Origin: Pararobbsia alpina_A
GTDB lineage: Bacteria; Pseudomonadota; Gammaproteobacteria; Burkholderiales; Burkholderiaceae
NCBI RefSeq assembly: GCF_965118125.1
Contig: NZ_OZ221287.1
Span: forward strand, 558,001-622,000
Direction of reading: 5' to 3'
Length of the DNA: 64,000 nucleotides
The notes under the pieces were generated by a model, which was not told the origin of the DNA, did no database searches, and saw only the letters and a program-made list of their open reading frames with translations. The position numbers and the translations under genes are program-made. This document shows positions 44,890 to 53,361 of the stretch, piece by piece. Within the stretch, counting starts at the first letter, position 1. The number at the start of each line of letters is the position of its first letter.

Positions 44890-45054
44890 TCAAGGCCCGT
44901 ATCCGTAAATATGCGTCGCGACCAGCACCGCGATGTAGCCGCCTGAGCCGCAGAAGGCAATCGTTGCGGTTACCCAGATGATTAACATGCGGGTGTGCTC
45001 CCAACCCCACGGCGGACAGGGGTCTTCCTGCCTCTCTGCTGTTTCAGTGTTCAT
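44890..45054 (-). CDS. Small membrane protein (54 residues)
   Basis: A 54-residue frame starting with ATG after GGGAG. It has a polar N terminus with DPCPPWGWEHTRM and one long hydrophobic helix (about residues 23-47, containing a Gly-rich CGSGG turn), ending in IYGYGP. Not recognised. It is the last of three or four closely spaced minus-strand frames encoding tiny membrane proteins, 49 bp behind the previous one, which suggests subunits of one membrane complex. Confidence 0.55.
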   Translation of the reverse strand: MNTETAERQEDPCPPWGWEHTRMLIIWVTATIAFCGSGGYIAVLVATHIYGYGP

Positions 45055-45103
45055 CGTTTTGCTCTCCCGAAGCCCGTCTGGTCCATCCGAATATCTGCAG
45101 TGA

Positions 45104-45241
45104 CTACCTTGGCGCTGAGATGACCATCATGTAGAAGCTGAAAAAGAAGAACGGGAGCACGGAGAGAAAGTACACGCCAAAGAATCGATCGAACTCCCTG
45201 CTGGTCCAGTTCCTGATGCCACGAATAGGTTGCGATTTCAT
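45104..45241 (-). CDS. Small membrane protein (45 residues)
   Basis: A 45-residue frame with GAGG before the ATG. A basic N terminus (KSQPIRGIRNWTSREFDR) is followed by a single very hydrophobic, Phe-rich helix (about residues 21-41, with LPFFFFSFYMM). Not recognised. It begins only 7 bp after the stop of the four-helix protein upstream, so the two are almost certainly co-translated. Confidence 0.55.
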   Translation of the reverse strand: MKSQPIRGIRNWTSREFDRFFGVYFLSVLPFFFFSFYMMVISAPR

Positions 45242-45248
45242 TGAGTCC

Positions 45249-45695
45249 TCAACGAGTCATTTGATCGTGCGTGTAGATCATTGTTGCAGCGGCGAGCATC
45301 GCGACAAACACTGAAACGGCCAGACTGAGCCGGTGCCTCGTGTAGGGCCGCACGGTTTCGGAACAAGCCACCGCGGTAAACGTACCGACTGCCGAAATAA
45401 AGAACCCGGCAACGATGCACCAACCCATCCACGAAGTACTCCGTGGTGCCTCCGACAAGCGCTGCCAACCGTCAAAAATAGCACTTGCACTCCACGCGAT
45501 GGCCAGCCAGCTCAGCTGACCGAATCGGATCGTGTCCAGTACGATCGTCGCGAGATGACGATGGGATACGGCTTTAAACATAACCAGCAGGCAAGAGCCC
45601 AGCGTAGGCAGGACGAGCGGGTAGACGACGTTGACGCCTATCCACGCTGCATGAGTTCGGACCAGGCCTACCGCGTAGAGGAAAAGCGCTTCCAT
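45249..45695 (-). CDS. Four-helix membrane protein of unknown function
   Basis: A 148-residue inner-membrane protein with about four predicted helices (residues roughly 18-40, 60-73, 88-110 and 122-142). No family is recognised. ATG with a nearby GAGG was chosen; the frame is open for 28 more codons, but those use AT-ending codons unlike the rest. It leads the run of tiny membrane proteins that follows. Base composition of this small operon is lower in GC than the flanking genes, possibly a sign of transfer. Confidence 0.6.
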   Translation of the reverse strand: MEALFLYAVGLVRTHAAWIGVNVVYPLVLPTLGSCLLVMFKAVSHRHLATIVLDTIRFGQLSWLAIAWSASAIFDGWQRLSEAPRSTSWMGWCIVAGFFISAVGTFTAVACSETVRPYTRHRLSLAVSVFVAMLAAATMIYTHDQMTR

Positions 45696-45796
45696 CTCGA
45701 CCTCGCAGGCAAAACGTTCTCGCGGCTGAACTTCGAATACTTCCATTTGGAATGACGCAGTTGCTGTTGCAGCAGGCAAAGTGTGTTCGTGTCCAT
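45668..45796 (-). CDS. Possible 42-residue leader ORF
   Basis: A small basic frame beginning MDTNTLCLLQQQLRHSKW, preceded by GGAG five bases before its ATG. It ends 27 bases inside the start of the four-helix membrane protein gene in another phase, so it could couple or tune translation of that gene. Evidence is limited to the ribosome site, the position and slightly better codon bias than the competing frame. Confidence 0.35.
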   Translation of the reverse strand: MDTNTLCLLQQQLRHSKWKYSKFSRENVLPARSRWKRFSSTR

Positions 45797-46136
45797 CTCA
45801 ACTCCGGATAGTCAGATGCGGGCACGTCGCGGCCCGGAAGCGTTGCGATCTTTTTGCGTCTGCAAAAGGACGACGGAAACGATTCTAGTCAGCGCGGCGC
45901 CCCGTGTGACGGGCCTCTGTTGGAATCCGGCTTGCCTGAATTGAGATGGCGCTTTGTCCTACAGAGCGCGCCGATGGTGCCCTACAAAAAAGCGCGAAAA
46001 GGCTGCCACGCCTACAATGTATGGATGGGCAATGAGAAGTCTGTCGGACGGACAGTGGATTGAATACGGCGGACGAGATGCGGTCGGGGCGAGGCGTTCC
46101 AGCATTGTTCAGCCGACTGTGATGTGGAGGTCAGGG
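45797..46136. other. Divergent intergenic region
   Basis: About 340 bases between the tiny-membrane-protein operon and a small lipoprotein gene. A TACAAT box at 46012-46017 could be the -10 element for the rightward gene. No gene is seen. Confidence 0.4.
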
Positions 46137-46373
46137 ATGAACTTAACCTTATTGAAGAACGCGACGAAGCGCATCGGTGCAATGACGGTGGCGACTGCCG
46201 CGTTGGCCATCGCGGGTTGTGCGACCAACGATCCGGTGTGGCAGCAGAATCAGCGGGATCTTGCCAACCTCGAGGCGTGCGGTTACACGCCGAAGGCGTG
46301 GGATCCGTACTATCCGACGGATCTTCAGGAGGCCCAGCGGAAATATGACGCCGGACAGTGCGGTGCCCGGTAG
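46137..46373 (+). CDS. Small DUF4148-like lipoprotein
   Basis: A 78-residue protein with a lipoprotein signal (lipobox AIAGC, Cys28) and a short mature part with GYTPKAWDPYYPTDLQEAQR, which fits the small DUF4148-type envelope proteins common in Burkholderiaceae. GGAGG precedes the ATG. Function unknown. It converges with the thioredoxin-like gene of the copper-like operon. Confidence 0.75.
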   Translation: MNLTLLKNATKRIGAMTVATAALAIAGCATNDPVWQQNQRDLANLEACGYTPKAWDPYYPTDLQEAQRKYDAGQCGAR

Positions 46374-46394
46374 AGGCCGTGGCACCTGACTCAC

Positions 46395-46910
46395 TCACTT
46401 TTGCGCGCGCGCCGCGTTTGCGTACCACCCTTCCAGCGTGGCCTCGCTGACCCGGCCACTGACGGCCTGCTGGCGAGCGCCGGCGACATAGAAGTAAGTC
46501 CTCGGCAGCTCGCCGTGCCATGCAGGATCGAATGTGCCGCGAATCCGTTCTGGAATCGCGTCTGCGAAGATCCAGTTGTCATAGCGATCGACGCCGTACG
46601 ATTTGAGCGCGGCCTCCACCGGCTCGGTGTCGTCGACGTTGTCGGTCGACACGATCTCGAGCCGCACATCGCGGTGCTTGCGCGCAAACGCATCGAGCAC
46701 GGCCATATCTTCCTTGCAGTACATGCAGTCGAGCGACCAAAACGCGACCAGCACCGGCGCGTGGTCAGGGCTCGACGCGAGCGCGGGAAGCGTGTCGACG
46801 GTGAGCGGCTTAAGTGACCCTGCATGGGCGCCGTCGATACGCGCGCACATCGACAGCAACGCAACGAACACTACGCGCATCACGTGCGCGCCTCGACGTT
46901 CTCGCTTCAT
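46395..46910 (-). CDS. TlpA-like thioredoxin-fold protein
   Basis: A 171-residue protein with an N-terminal export signal and a thioredoxin fold with the redox pair in SLDCMYCKEDM (Cys-x-x-Cys). Periplasmic thiol-disulfide exchange or copper handling is expected. It is the last gene of a four-gene minus-strand operon; its ATG overlaps the stop of the sialidase-fold gene by four bases. In this context it may reduce or load metal-binding cysteines of the preceding proteins. Confidence 0.85.
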   Translation of the reverse strand: MKRERRGAHVMRVVFVALLSMCARIDGAHAGSLKPLTVDTLPALASSPDHAPVLVAFWSLDCMYCKEDMAVLDAFARKHRDVRLEIVSTDNVDDTEPVEAALKSYGVDRYDNWIFADAIPERIRGTFDPAWHGELPRTYFYVAGARQQAVSGRVSEATLEGWYANAARAQK

Positions 46911-48271
46911 CGGGATGCCCCGGCTTGCAGCGATTTCGTGGGTTTCCGCGTCGACATCAGCCGATATCCCTCATCCTGGGTGAGCCACGATAGAAAGATC
47001 GTGCCGTCATGCGAAAGCAGCAGCGGAAAGTCGGACCCGCCCTTCGTCGAAGCGATCGTTTCGGGTGAGGACCAGTCCTTGCCATCGTCGTCGGATTCGA
47101 GAATGCGGATGCGGCTGGCGTTGTCGGCGAACTCTTTCCACACAATCACCACGTAGTGTCCGCTTGCTGCGACGTAGGGGTGCCCGGCTTGAGCCGCGTT
47201 GTCGCCGAAATGCATGGGCTTCGAGAACGAGCGGCCGCGATCGGCCGTGTTGCGGTAGTACAAGCCTTCGGTGCCCGGAGCACCCGTGTACCAGACCATG
47301 TGGTAGATCCCATTGTCCGAAATCGACAACGACGGTCCGTGATGCGGGCATGCCTCGATATGCCAGTTGTCCTGTGTCGCGCGAATGGCGGTCGCGTGAC
47401 CGTCGAGTCGGGCAATCGCGTGCTCGCGAATGTTGTCGCCATAGATCTGACGCCAGAAGACGACGGGTGTGCCGTCGGTATCGACAGCGATGGCGACCCG
47501 GCAGCACTCGCAAGCGTTATCCATGACCTTGCTGTCGGCGATTGCGCGCGTCTCGTTCGAGCCGTAGCGCATGTAGTAGAGCGCCGCGCCGTCGTACGTT
47601 CCGCCGCTTGACGTCGCCTTGGCCTGGTCGCGTTTGTCGAGCCATGCTATCCAGAGCGAGCCGTCCGGTGCGACGATCGACGCGTCGAAGCGATGGCTGA
47701 TCGGATCGAGATTGTCGTTGACCGTGACGGGTGCCGAAAACGTGCGGCCATTGTCGTGCGATTCGATGAGCCGGATATTGCCGGCCCAGGATGTGCCGAT
47801 GACCTGGGTGTACGTGATGTACAGATGGCCGTCCTTCCCGGGCAGCACCTTCGGGCGATTGTCGCCATCGGCATAGAGCTTCTCGCTGACCTCGTTGACG
47901 CGTCGCTCGGTGCTCAGCGTGTTGCCGAGGTCGTCGGAGTATTGAAGCCAGAGAAAATTGTCGTGCGAGGTCAGTACCCAGAGCCGCCCGTTCGCATCGA
48001 ATGCCGCGCTGGCGGTACCCGACACGCCGTGATGCGTGGAGCCGTGCATATCGCCCATACCGGACATACCGGGCATACCGGGCATACCGGATGTGCCAGA
48101 TGTGGTGGACGTGCTGGACGTGCCGGCAGATTCAGCCGTTTCAGCATGCGTGGCGCTGGACCCATCGGACGTGCTGACCGCATGCGCATGTGCGGTCGCT
48201 GCAGGAAGGCCGATCATCATCGAGGCCGCGCAATACGCTGCGATCGCTTTCCATTTCAGGCGTGTGTTCAT
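46907..48271 (-). CDS. Exported sialidase-fold (BNR repeat) protein with metal-binding motifs
   Basis: A 454-residue exported protein. After the signal peptide and a Ser/Thr/Ala-rich stretch comes a Met/Gly/His motif (GMPGMPGMSGMGDMHGSTHH), typical of copper ligands. The rest is a beta-propeller with several BNR/Asp-box units (SHDNGRTFSAP, DRGRSFSKP, SDDDGKDWSSP). A Cys-Glu-Cys-Cys cluster (ACECC) lies in the middle. True sialidase catalytic residues were not identified, so a metal-binding rather than glycosidase role is inferred. It lies 15 bp after the TonB-receptor gene. Confidence 0.82.
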   Translation of the reverse strand: MNTRLKWKAIAAYCAASMMIGLPAATAHAHAVSTSDGSSATHAETAESAGTSSTSTTSGTSGMPGMPGMSGMGDMHGSTHHGVSGTASAAFDANGRLWVLTSHDNFLWLQYSDDLGNTLSTERRVNEVSEKLYADGDNRPKVLPGKDGHLYITYTQVIGTSWAGNIRLIESHDNGRTFSAPVTVNDNLDPISHRFDASIVAPDGSLWIAWLDKRDQAKATSSGGTYDGAALYYMRYGSNETRAIADSKVMDNACECCRVAIAVDTDGTPVVFWRQIYGDNIREHAIARLDGHATAIRATQDNWHIEACPHHGPSLSISDNGIYHMVWYTGAPGTEGLYYRNTADRGRSFSKPMHFGDNAAQAGHPYVAASGHYVVIVWKEFADNASRIRILESDDDGKDWSSPETIASTKGGSDFPLLLSHDGTIFLSWLTQDEGYRLMSTRKPTKSLQAGASR

Positions 48272-48286
48272 GACGTGTTTTCCCCT

Positions 48287-50701
48287 TTAAATGCCGATCT
48301 TCGCTTCGACGAAGAACGTGCGCCCCGGATACGGGTGATAGACGAAGTAGCGCTCGTCGAACAGGTTGTCGACGCCGACGGACAGCTCGCTGCGTTTGTT
48401 CGGATGGAACATGACCTTGAGATCCGCGACGGTGTAGTTGCTCGTGCCGCCGAACACATCGGGATTCGTGTCCGTGTTCGTCAGCGTGTTGTATTGGCGG
48501 CCGGAGTACCGCACCCCGGCCGATGCCGCGAGCTTTTCGGTGAAGTGATACGTGGTCTCGAGATTCACGCGCCAGAGCGGGATGCGATAAAAGTATTTGC
48601 CGACCGACGCCGGGTTCTGTGCGTTCTCAAGGATCTTCGACTGCGTATAGGCCACGTTGGCGATCAGGTCGAGTCCGCGAATCGCCACGTCCTCTCCTGA
48701 ATACCCGAGCTCGACGCCGCGCGAACGTACGCGCCCGATATTCTGGAAGCTCGTGACATTCGGAATCACCGTCGTATCGGTCTGGCTGAAGATCGTGTTG
48801 CGCACATCGTCTTCGAACAGCGACAGTCGGAAGAGGCCGTTCCAGTGACTCCACTCGGCCGTGAGTTCCTTCGATTGATCGTTCTCGGGCTTCAGATTGG
48901 GGTTGTTGTTGATGATCGACGAACCGTTGATTTGCCCCTGGAAGAGTTCGCCGACCGTCGGGAACCGATATGCACGGCCCCACGACGCGCGCAGGATGAG
49001 ATCGTCAGTCGCATCGAACGACAGCGAGACTTTCGGGGATGGATGGTGTTCGCTGGAATCCGGATAGGGCGCCGATGTCGCGCCCAGCGCCCGCGAGCCG
49101 TCATAGGCCTGCCACCATTCGTAACGGAGTCCGTACACGGCGTGCCAGCGCGGAGCGAATTGCCACGCGTCTTGCGCATAGACGGCTTGCGTCTGCGTCT
49201 TGCCCTTGAACGCGTTGGCAAAGCCCGATGGGCCGCCGTCCTGCCAGTTCGTCGTGTTGAACGTCTCGTTGTCGACGAAATAATTGTCGTAGTGATAGCC
49301 GAACGTGACGACGTGCGCGTCGAAGCCGAGCCCGGGGGAACGCGTTTCAGGCGTATAGCTCGCCTTGAGATCGAGCGTCTTCCAGCCCGTACCGTCGCCA
49401 TACGTGATCGTGCCTGCATTACTACCCGGCACGCCCGAATTGGCGAGCCGTGCGACGCTGTTAGTCACGTCGTAGTACGACGCGATCGCTTCGCCGTTCC
49501 AGCCGAATGCGTTGTGCGTGCGCAGCGCCAGGCCGTAGAGCCAGTTCTCGTTCTGGCCGAGGCTCGGCGCAAGCGCCGACGCCGGCAGCGTGTAGTGATA
49601 GCCGTCGATATTGAGTGAACCCGCGTATACGGGATTGCCGTTCGCATCGCGCAGGAACGTCGACGTCTGGCTGTTGTAGGTCTGGTGCCAATAGCCGAGC
49701 GTGAAGTCGCCGTCGAGTGTGGGCGTGAACGCGTAGCGCAACTTCAACTTGAGTTCGTCCTGGATCGTGCGCTCGATGCCTTCGCCGTTGACGCCGAATA
49801 CGGCCGTCGGCTTGTTGTTCTGATCGTTGTAGAACTGCGCGCCGGTCACCGGGGTGTCGCCCGGTTGCGCGGGCGTGGTCGACTTTGCGAGCGTGGCGAA
49901 CTGGAGCGGCTGGCTTGTGTTTTCGAGGTGGTTGGCGCCGATGAAATACGAAAATTTTCCGATGCGGTCGCCGACTGTCGCGCTCGTCTGCGCGCCGCCA
50001 AAGTTGCGATTGATACCGAACAAATCGAAGTGTTGCGTGAACGCCTGCACATCCGCATCGGCCTCGAAATGATCGGGCATGCGTGTCGTGAGTTCGACGG
50101 TCGCGCCAATGGAATTGCCCGGATACAGCGCGGAATACGGGCCGTAAATCACATCGGCTCGCGCAATCTCTTCGGGAAACACGAGGGACCACCGCGGCGG
50201 GAACGAAAAACTGTTGCCAAGGAAGTTGCTGAGCAGCAGGCCATCCGCATAGACAACGCCGTGCGCGCTTTGCGAATTGCTGGTGCCTCGCACAGCAATG
50301 ATCGAATTGAGATCGCCGACAAAGCGTTTTCGAACTGCGAGGCCGGGCATGTACTTGAGCACGTCTTCGGTATTGACGACGTTCCAGTTCTCGAATTGAT
50401 CGCGCGTGACGGACTCGGTGCTCGCAGGAAGTTCGGGGTCGAGCGGCGACGCGGCCACAAGCTTGGGCGCCACCACGGTGACGGTCGGCAGCGCGACGGT
50501 GCCTTCCTCGGCGCGAGCACCGTTGCACGTCAGTGCGAGCGGGACACTTGCGATGAGCATGGCAATGGTCGAGCGGCGGGGTGGTCGTTCGGAGACCCTG
50601 CCGCTGCACTGCGTGCAGGTCAGGCGAGCGAATAAAGCCGAGGTGCGCTTCGCGTGGGCGCGTGCGTACACCTGCCGGCTTTGCGAGGCAAAGCGAGGCA
50701 T
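48287..50701 (-). CDS. TonB-dependent outer-membrane receptor (probable copper receptor, OprC/BfrG type)
   Basis: An 804-residue receptor. A plug domain (TESVTRDQFENWNVVNTEDV, then LAVRKRFVGDLNSIIAVRGT) is followed by the 22-strand barrel ending in an aromatic strand (FFVEAKIGI). From the first ATG the signal helix begins only at about residue 46, after a basic, Cys-containing leader; an internal ATG at residue 48 would leave a signal with a very short n-region. Copper is inferred from the neighbours: a DUF2946 gene upstream and a Met/His/Cys-rich protein plus a thioredoxin downstream. Iron-siderophore transport cannot be excluded. Confidence 0.88.
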   Translation of the reverse strand: MPRFASQSRQVYARAHAKRTSALFARLTCTQCSGRVSERPPRRSTIAMLIASVPLALTCNGARAEEGTVALPTVTVVAPKLVAASPLDPELPASTESVTRDQFENWNVVNTEDVLKYMPGLAVRKRFVGDLNSIIAVRGTSNSQSAHGVVYADGLLLSNFLGNSFSFPPRWSLVFPEEIARADVIYGPYSALYPGNSIGATVELTTRMPDHFEADADVQAFTQHFDLFGINRNFGGAQTSATVGDRIGKFSYFIGANHLENTSQPLQFATLAKSTTPAQPGDTPVTGAQFYNDQNNKPTAVFGVNGEGIERTIQDELKLKLRYAFTPTLDGDFTLGYWHQTYNSQTSTFLRDANGNPVYAGSLNIDGYHYTLPASALAPSLGQNENWLYGLALRTHNAFGWNGEAIASYYDVTNSVARLANSGVPGSNAGTITYGDGTGWKTLDLKASYTPETRSPGLGFDAHVVTFGYHYDNYFVDNETFNTTNWQDGGPSGFANAFKGKTQTQAVYAQDAWQFAPRWHAVYGLRYEWWQAYDGSRALGATSAPYPDSSEHHPSPKVSLSFDATDDLILRASWGRAYRFPTVGELFQGQINGSSIINNNPNLKPENDQSKELTAEWSHWNGLFRLSLFEDDVRNTIFSQTDTTVIPNVTSFQNIGRVRSRGVELGYSGEDVAIRGLDLIANVAYTQSKILENAQNPASVGKYFYRIPLWRVNLETTYHFTEKLAASAGVRYSGRQYNTLTNTDTNPDVFGGTSNYTVADLKVMFHPNKRSELSVGVDNLFDERYFVYHPYPGRTFFVEAKIGI

Positions 50702-50735
50702 GAGCGATTCCCTGTGTATCGAATGGGCGAACGGC

Positions 50736-50764
50736 TGTCACGCGCGAATACATCGCGCGTGACA
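50736..50764 (-). promoter_or_regulatory. Perfect 12-bp hairpin between the DUF2946 and TonB-receptor genes
   Basis: TGTCACGCGCGA and TCGCGCGTGACA pair without mismatch around the loop ATACA. In the transcript it lies about 20 bases after the DUF2946 stop codon and 35 bases before the receptor start. There is no T-run. Its place fits an RNA control element for the downstream operon. Confidence 0.75.
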
Positions 50765-50784
50765 CGGGCGTCAGTCGGAAACGA

Positions 50785-51150
50785 TCAGGAAGCCGCGGGT
50801 GGGTCGCGAGGGCGGCCCGATGGGAAGGTGGCGTTGGGTAGCGTACCGGCCGACAGCGCAACAGCGTGCGTATGTGCAACCCACGACGTGGTCGTGACGA
50901 CGACCGGTGTGGCGGCAACGGCGGGATGATGCGCGAGCATATTGCAGTAGCCGCACGCATCCATGTGCCCGGCTACCGTCGAATGCCCCTGGGCCGACGA
51001 TGAATCGACCGTACAGAGTGCGGCGAGCGCGTCGTTCGTTTGCTCGCTATGCACGAGGGCCTGGCTCATGACCGGCATGACGACAGCCAGCCACATGGCA
51101 ATGATGCCAAGCCAGGCGGTGAGTCGTCGATGGGCGCGAGAGGTCTTCAT
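50785..51150 (-). CDS. DUF2946 protein, CruR-like copper-responsive leader gene
   Basis: A 121-residue protein with a basic start, one N-terminal hydrophobic helix (LTAWLGIIAMWLAVVMPVMS) and the DUF2946 metal motif HMDACGYCNMLAHHP with Cys66, Cys69 and His74-75. In Bordetella a small DUF2946 gene ahead of a TonB receptor (CruR) acts as a copper-sensing upstream frame. Here the same order is seen, with a strong hairpin in between. The internal ATG is preferred to a start 19 codons upstream that lacks a hydrophobic leader at its beginning. Confidence 0.8.
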   Translation of the reverse strand: MKTSRAHRRLTAWLGIIAMWLAVVMPVMSQALVHSEQTNDALAALCTVDSSSAQGHSTVAGHMDACGYCNMLAHHPAVAATPVVVTTTSWVAHTHAVALSAGTLPNATFPSGRPRDPPAAS

Positions 51151-51224
51151 AGGTCGTGTCTTAAGCGCGGCAAGAATAGCATGCGGACACGAACGTGTGC
51201 CGGGCAAGTTGCTTCTCGGAGTGC

Positions 51225-52409
51225 TTATCGAAGTGCTTCACTGCGCCGACGCGAAACGCTCTCCCATGCGGCGACGACAATCAGGATGACTGTCGTCAAG
51301 CCGTCGACCATCAGCACGTCCGTTTCGAATGCGAATGGAAACAGCACGAGTAACAGACCCAGGCCGATCCAGTGCGACAACGGAAACACGCCATAAATGA
51401 TTCGCTTGTAAATCGCATTGCCGAATACATAGATCGCCGGCGCAACGACCAGTAGCAGAGCCGTCGCCGCGCGGATGCGTTCGTCGGGGTGTTCGATCAC
51501 CAGATCGTCCCCTGCCGCGATGCCGATTACGCCGGCCACCAGCACGGCGTGCACGTAGTGAAAGTACGCGGCCATCTGCCCGGGCCGCTCGGCACGCGCA
51601 ATCCGCTCCGAGCCTGCGCGGCTACCCGTGTCGAAATAGATCCACCAGAGCGCGACGGTGCCGAGAAAGCACACGAGAAACGCAATGATGCCCGGAGCGG
51701 TCCATCGCTCGGCGCTACTCAGCGTGCTGCCCGTCGATAGGAGCGACTCGCCGAGCACGATGATCACGAAGGCCTGGCAGCGTTCCGCTATATGTCCGCC
51801 CTCGGCGCTTTGCCAGTCGCTCGAGCGCGATCGCCCGAGCACGGGCAGTGCGAAGCCGAACATCGGCGACACGTATTCGCACGCCACGGCCGCAAGCCAG
51901 AACGCAAGACGGCCCGGACCGTCGACGCAGCCGCCCGCGATCCAGAGCACGCCCGAGATCGATAGCCACGTCGCGATGCGTTTGAAGTTCTGACTCAGAT
52001 CGTGCCCGCTCCCGAGAAATGCGATGGCCACAAGACTGCGTCCGACCTGGATGACGACGTAGCAGATCGCAAACGTGAGCCCGCGTTCGCCGAACGCGAG
52101 GGGAAGGCTCGCCGACATGATCGTGCCGATCAGCATGATCACAAGGATCAGCACGCGAACCGGAAGGCGCTCCGGGTCGAACCAGTTGGTGACCCAGCAC
52201 GTGTATTGCCAGCCCAGCCAGACTGCGAACCAGAGCACGATCGTTTGTACCGTGCCCACTGCCGAGAGATCGCCCGCAAGCTTGTGCGAGAGCTGCGTCA
52301 CCGCGAACGCGTAGACGAGGTCGAAGAACAGCTCGATATTCGTGACGTGCGCTTCGTCACCGGTACGTTCGCGCAGATAGCGGGCCGGGCGACGTGCATG
52401 AGCGGGCAT
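51225..52409 (-). CDS. ltrA: Low temperature requirement protein A family membrane protein
   Basis: A 394-residue protein with about ten or more helices. The LtrA signature, a short cytoplasmic N terminus leading to VTNIELFFDLVYAFAVTQLSH, and the central EGGHIAERCQAFVIIVLGES are both conserved in the family. AAGGAG precedes the chosen ATG, which excludes a longer upstream frame. The family is linked to cold growth in Listeria; its transport role is unproved. It ends 75 bp after the start of the DUF2946 gene region and is transcribed in the same direction. Confidence 0.92.
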   Translation of the reverse strand: MPAHARRPARYLRERTGDEAHVTNIELFFDLVYAFAVTQLSHKLAGDLSAVGTVQTIVLWFAVWLGWQYTCWVTNWFDPERLPVRVLILVIMLIGTIMSASLPLAFGERGLTFAICYVVIQVGRSLVAIAFLGSGHDLSQNFKRIATWLSISGVLWIAGGCVDGPGRLAFWLAAVACEYVSPMFGFALPVLGRSRSSDWQSAEGGHIAERCQAFVIIVLGESLLSTGSTLSSAERWTAPGIIAFLVCFLGTVALWWIYFDTGSRAGSERIARAERPGQMAAYFHYVHAVLVAGVIGIAAGDDLVIEHPDERIRAATALLLVVAPAIYVFGNAIYKRIIYGVFPLSHWIGLGLLLVLFPFAFETDVLMVDGLTTVILIVVAAWESVSRRRSEALR

Positions 52410-52680
52410 GGGCGGGGCTCCTTGACGGCGTGACAGCCACACCGTGTGGAGCGAGCATGCAACAAAGGCAGGGGCGCTGGCAATGCAGGGATCGTTGCCG
52501 TGCAACAGTCACGCTATTTGGGCATCAACGGGGAAGCGAACAACGGTGGCAAGTGGCATCGGGCGACGCGCCAGACTGCGGATCGGGCCGGATACAGGGC
52601 CCTGGGTCAGGGGGTGAATCTGGCCGCTGTCTGCGGGGCCGGCGGAATCGCGGCACAGCGCCGATGGGGAGGCGTCGTCG

Positions 52681-53184
52681 CTATTGCGCGCCACCGCCCG
52701 CGGAACCTGATGCGGCGAACGGCGGCGCCGCGCCTGGGCCGCCAGTTGCGCCCGGAGGAGGGCCGTTCGGCGCATCGGGAGGCGGATTCCCCGGCATGCC
52801 GTTCGGGCCAGGGCTCGGTCCGGCGTTCGTCCCGTTGTTCGCCCCGGCGTTCGTCCCATTGTTCGCCCCCGTGGTCGCCCCGTTCGATCCGTCGCTCGAG
52901 GCGCTGCTTGTGCCTCGCATCCCGCGACCACCGGAGCCGCGCCCGCCGCCTCGGCCATGCCGCGGGCTGTCGCCGGCGGGCGGCGCACTGGCCGCGACCG
53001 GCTTCGCTGGCGGACTGGTGATGAATTTCCAGTTGTCGTTGATGGCGCCGCTTTCGGGGCCGTCGTCGACGGCGGCACGGTGCGTGAACACGCTGCTTTC
53101 CACGGGTTGGCTTGCTTGCGCGAAACAGAGCGATGTGGCGCCGCTCATGGCAACAATCAGAATCAGGAGTGTGGGTGTTCGCAT
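52681..53184 (-). CDS. Exported Gly/Asn/Pro-rich hypothetical protein
   Basis: A 167-residue protein. The signal peptide (LLILIVAMSGATSLCFAQA) is clear. A short ordered part (FTHRAAVDDGPESGAINDNW) is followed by a disordered tail of Gly/Arg, then Asn-Gly-Ala/Thr repeats and Pro/Gly runs. Function unknown. The ATG beside the signal was chosen over an upstream frame. The repeats in the DNA (around 52810-52880) have a period near 18 bp. Confidence 0.7.
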   Translation of the reverse strand: MRTPTLLILIVAMSGATSLCFAQASQPVESSVFTHRAAVDDGPESGAINDNWKFITSPPAKPVAASAPPAGDSPRHGRGGGRGSGGRGMRGTSSASSDGSNGATTGANNGTNAGANNGTNAGPSPGPNGMPGNPPPDAPNGPPPGATGGPGAAPPFAASGSAGGGAQ

Positions 53185-53361
53185 CGGCGTCGCGCGGGTC
53201 CGTAGCCAGCCTTGGGGTGTCGCAGCGATTCTAGCGGCGGGGGCCGGCGGTTTTGTCACGACGTTCTTACGCTCAGTTACGGTCCACAGACCCTTCAGCC
53301 GTCGCAGACGGACCTGTCGCGCAGACTCGGCTAGACTTGCGGTTCGCTTTAGAGGAGTGCC

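Noticed and set aside
49461..50960. 499-codon minus-strand frame in another phase of the TonB-receptor gene
   Set aside because: Same strand but different phase, Arg/His-rich, no domain; the receptor phase has a continuous plug and barrel.
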